Assembly (NCBI GenBank): GCA_937914725.1
Contig: CALDMJ010000123.1
Span: forward strand, 1-6,303
Source: an uncultured Clostridia bacterium
Lineage (GTDB): Bacteria > Bacillota > Clostridia > Christensenellales > UBA1242
DNA: 6,303 bases
Reading direction: 5' to 3'
In this document: positions 4,868 to 6,303 of the stretch, one piece after another
Numbering within the stretch: the first letter of the stretch is position 1
Layout: each line of letters starts with the position of its first letter
The notes under the pieces: model-generated
The model's database searches: none
What the model saw: only the letters and a program-made list of their open reading frames with translations
What the model was told of the DNA's origin: nothing
Made by a program: the position numbers and the translations under genes

Positions 4868-5394
4868 TATTTGTTTTCTTCGGCTTTAATTTTGTCAAGT
4901 TCGCCCTTTGGCTCAGCCTTTTTGCGCGGCTTCTTTTGTGCTGGCTGTTCTTCCGCCTCAGTTTTCTCAGCATCAACAATTGTTGCATCAGCACTTTGTT
5001 CTTGCTCAACTTGTTCTGCCTTATTGTCAACAACAAGATTTCCAGCGGTTTCGTCCGCCTTTTCTGCAGCGTTTTTCTCGCTGACAGGTGTTTCAATATT
5101 GTATATTGCAAAAACATCTACCGCCATATATGAAGTATTTTTGCCTTCGCCTGTTTCAATCACACAAATTTTGCCACTTGGCGTGTCCTTGATTGAAATA
5201 ATTTTGCCATAAATTCCGCTATAAGTCTTGACCTTGTCACCAACTTTCAAGTTATTTGCAAAATCTTCCGCCATTTTTGCGTCTTTTTTGCGGCGTGTTG
5301 CTGAAAAAACAAGCATAAACACCAAAAAGACAATGAGAATAATCAAAACGCCATAGTTTTGAAAGAAGTTCCCTTCCAATAATTGTCCAATCAT
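4867..5394 (-). CDS. yajC: Preprotein translocase subunit YajC, with a long charged tail
   Basis: YajC is a small single-span accessory subunit of the SecDF-YajC complex, which assists SecYEG protein export at the cytoplasmic membrane. One membrane helix (about 15-31, VLIILIVFLVFMLVF) is followed by a basic anchor (RRKKDAK) and the conserved cytoplasmic domain: NNLKVGDKVKTYSGIYGKI (47-65), then a strand pair ending FAIYNIE (about 95-101). Typical YajC is about 85-115 residues; this one has 175. The extra 70 or so residues are low-complexity, first acidic (Glu/Ala/Asp-rich, about 105-150), then Lys/Pro/Glu-rich (about 152-175). AAGGTGG lies about 8 nt before the ATG. secD/secF are not next to it; a repeat array and the YgjV-family gene follow. 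Its TAG stop directly touches the first array hairpin. Confidence 0.9.
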   Translation of the reverse strand: MIGQLLEGNFFQNYGVLIILIVFLVFMLVFSATRRKKDAKMAEDFANNLKVGDKVKTYSGIYGKIISIKDTPSGKICVIETGEGKNTSYMAVDVFAIYNIETPVSEKNAAEKADETAGNLVVDNKAEQVEQEQSADATIVDAEKTEAEEQPAQKKPRKKAEPKGELDKIKAEENK

Positions 5395-5459
5395 AAAAAT
5401 TCCACCTTTTATTATACTCCGCCAAACCTTGAAAAGTTAATGGCGCGCTTAATATTGAT

Positions 5460-5488
5460 AATATAGCATATTTTGCAAAAATAAACAA
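5460..5488 (-). promoter_or_regulatory. Candidate promoter of yajC
   Basis: On the minus strand, TTGTTT (5483-5488), a 17-bp spacer and TATATT (5460-5465) preceded by TGC (an extended -10) give a plausible sigma-A promoter. Transcription would start near 5453, 59 nt before the ATG. A nearer TATAAT (5411-5416) leaves no room for the RBS in the transcript and is less likely. Confidence 0.45.
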
Positions 5489-5538
5489 GCAAAATAAACC
5501 CTAATTTTGTCATCTTTTGTCTGTTATAAACAATAGCG

Positions 5539-6237
5539 TTATTCCTCGGGGATGTCTTGCGGGGCGGGCGGGGTTGCGGCGAGCGCTTTCGTTTTCTTTC
5601 GCGCGTCGATGAGGCGGACAAATTCGTAGGCACAAAGCAAGATAATGAGTGTTCCAATTTTACCGATAAGTGACCCAACGAGCGTGCCGAAGAAATTGCC
5701 AAACATATCCGCGCCGATGATGTACATAATGCCAAAGTATATGGAACTATTGATTGCACTTGATACGCAAATAGAAATTCCCATATTCAAAAAGTTTGCA
5801 ACCTTATAACGCATTTTTTCATAAAGCCAGATACCAAAGATAAGTGAAACATAGATTGCAAACGCGCTGATTGCGTATGATACGAAGCCCCAAATGACAT
5901 CTTGCGCGATGCCGATTGTTGCCCACTTTGCAAAAAAGTCAAACGTTGCGGTGAGCATAATGCCTGCCATTGAGGAAAACATTATTGCTTTTGCGATTTT
6001 TTTGCCATAATCTTTGCACGCGACCATAACGCAAAACACAAACAATATATAAATTACTGAGTCAAACCCAAAGATGAGCCAGCCCGCGTCGATGCTATAC
6101 GCATTGACGTTGTAGACGTTTGACGAAACGGCTGCGCCGATGCCGATAACGTAAAGTGAGTCCTTTCTAAAGAAATAGAACCCGACGACAAACGCAATTG
6201 AAACGACGGCTGCCAAAACCGCTAATAGATATGCCAT
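5539..6237 (-). CDS. Multi-span membrane protein, probably VUT family (queuosine-precursor transporter-like)
   Basis: This 232-residue protein has about six membrane helices (roughly 3-22, 27-45, 52-73, 82-105, 114-138 and 150-208, the last region probably two spans). Features recalling the VUT/YhhQ family, which import queuine or preQ bases for tRNA modification, are the Asn-bearing helix (VSSNVYNVNA, 37-46), the motif DYGKKIAKAI (76-85) in the place of the family's E-x-Y-G-x-K-x-A-R loop, and the helix SSAINSSIYFGIMYIIG (159-175) where YhhQ proteins have a polar QxxDTxxF-like helix. The match is partial, so a different membrane family is possible. The Ala/Pro-rich tail (220-232) is not conserved in character. 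AAAGGAG lies 5 nt before the ATG. The stop codon of an upstream gene is 15 nt away, so it appears to be the later gene of an operon. Confidence 0.55.
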   Translation of the reverse strand: MAYLLAVLAAVVSIAFVVGFYFFRKDSLYVIGIGAAVSSNVYNVNAYSIDAGWLIFGFDSVIYILFVFCVMVACKDYGKKIAKAIMFSSMAGIMLTATFDFFAKWATIGIAQDVIWGFVSYAISAFAIYVSLIFGIWLYEKMRYKVANFLNMGISICVSSAINSSIYFGIMYIIGADMFGNFFGTLVGSLIGKIGTLIILLCAYEFVRLIDARKKTKALAATPPAPQDIPEE

Positions 6238-6252
6238 AATTCTCCTTTTGCC

Positions 6253-6303
6253 CTAACCTTTATTGCGTTCGCAAAACTCGTCGTACAAATGCGCGTCAAA
6301 AAG
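6253..6303 (-). CDS. C-terminal end of an upstream operon gene (partial)
   Basis: A minus-strand frame open from the window edge ends in TAG at 6253-6255 and encodes LFDAHLYDEFCERNKG. The stop lies 15 nt before the VUT-like start codon, with that gene's RBS in between, the usual spacing of co-transcribed genes. The fragment is too short to name. FDAHLY resembles the N-terminal metal-binding motif of TatD-type hydrolases (FD-x-H-x-H), but a stop 16 residues later would not fit an intact TatD. Another frame is also open here, so even the reading frame is uncertain. Confidence 0.35.
   Translation of the reverse strand, partial: LFDAHLYDEFCERNKG

Noticed and set aside
4576..5133. Plus-strand 185-codon frame across array 2 and into yajC
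   Set aside because: It consists of translated repeats plus the antisense of yajC, has no RBS, and is Cys/His-rich only because of the repeats.
5411..5416. TATAAT as the yajC promoter -10
   Set aside because: It lies 16 nt before the ATG, so the RBS would fall at or before the transcription start; the extended -10 at 5460-5465 fits better.
5412..5513. Hydrophobic 33-codon frame upstream of yajC
   Set aside because: It has no RBS and overlaps the yajC promoter region; AT-rich DNA readily gives such a frame.

Overview
The window looks like a chromosomal segment of an endospore-lineage Firmicute, probably an uncultured Clostridia-type gut organism. The reasons are a YlmC/YmxH-family sporulation PRC-barrel protein, strong AGGAGG-type ribosome binding sites, AT-rich intergenic DNA with sigma-A-like promoters, and many intrinsic terminators. 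TGA, TAA and TAG all serve as stop codons. No rRNA, tRNA, CRISPR or insertion sequence is visible.

Layout, left to right. At 2-46 lies the plus-strand tail of a gene entering from outside the window. Positions 114-431 hold a repeat array (array 1) bounded by a minus-strand terminator. At 437-1015 (-) is an unrecognised four-helix membrane protein with its own promoter. A 21-bp-stem hairpin (1185-1232) separates it from a YlmC/YmxH-family gene (1363-1701, -) and a small Cro/CI-type regulator (1778-2020, -) that carries an in-frame TGA at codon 3. Divergent from the regulator is a HipA-like kinase gene (2211-3539, +) with a near-consensus extended -10 promoter. The kinase gene converges on a YgjV-family membrane protein gene (3566-4432, -), and a shared bidirectional terminator lies between them. 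A second repeat array (array 2, 4502-4866) follows, then yajC (4867-5394, -), a seemingly VUT-family membrane transporter (5539-6237, -), and the last codons of another minus-strand gene at the right edge.

How the parts relate. The right-edge gene and the VUT-like gene look like one operon, 15 nt apart. yajC has its own candidate promoter. The regulator/kinase pair is arranged like a divergent hipB/hipA-type module, with a dyad between the genes that could be an operator, but the regulator looks broken at its start.

The most unusual feature is the pair of repeat arrays. They share modules in the same orientation and consist of strings of 4-6 bp mini-hairpins. The stem sequences differ from copy to copy but stay complementary. 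Each array begins at or within a few bases of the stop codon of a minus-strand gene and ends at a minus-strand intrinsic terminator, as if it formed a long structured 3' untranslated region. I do not recognise this repeat family.
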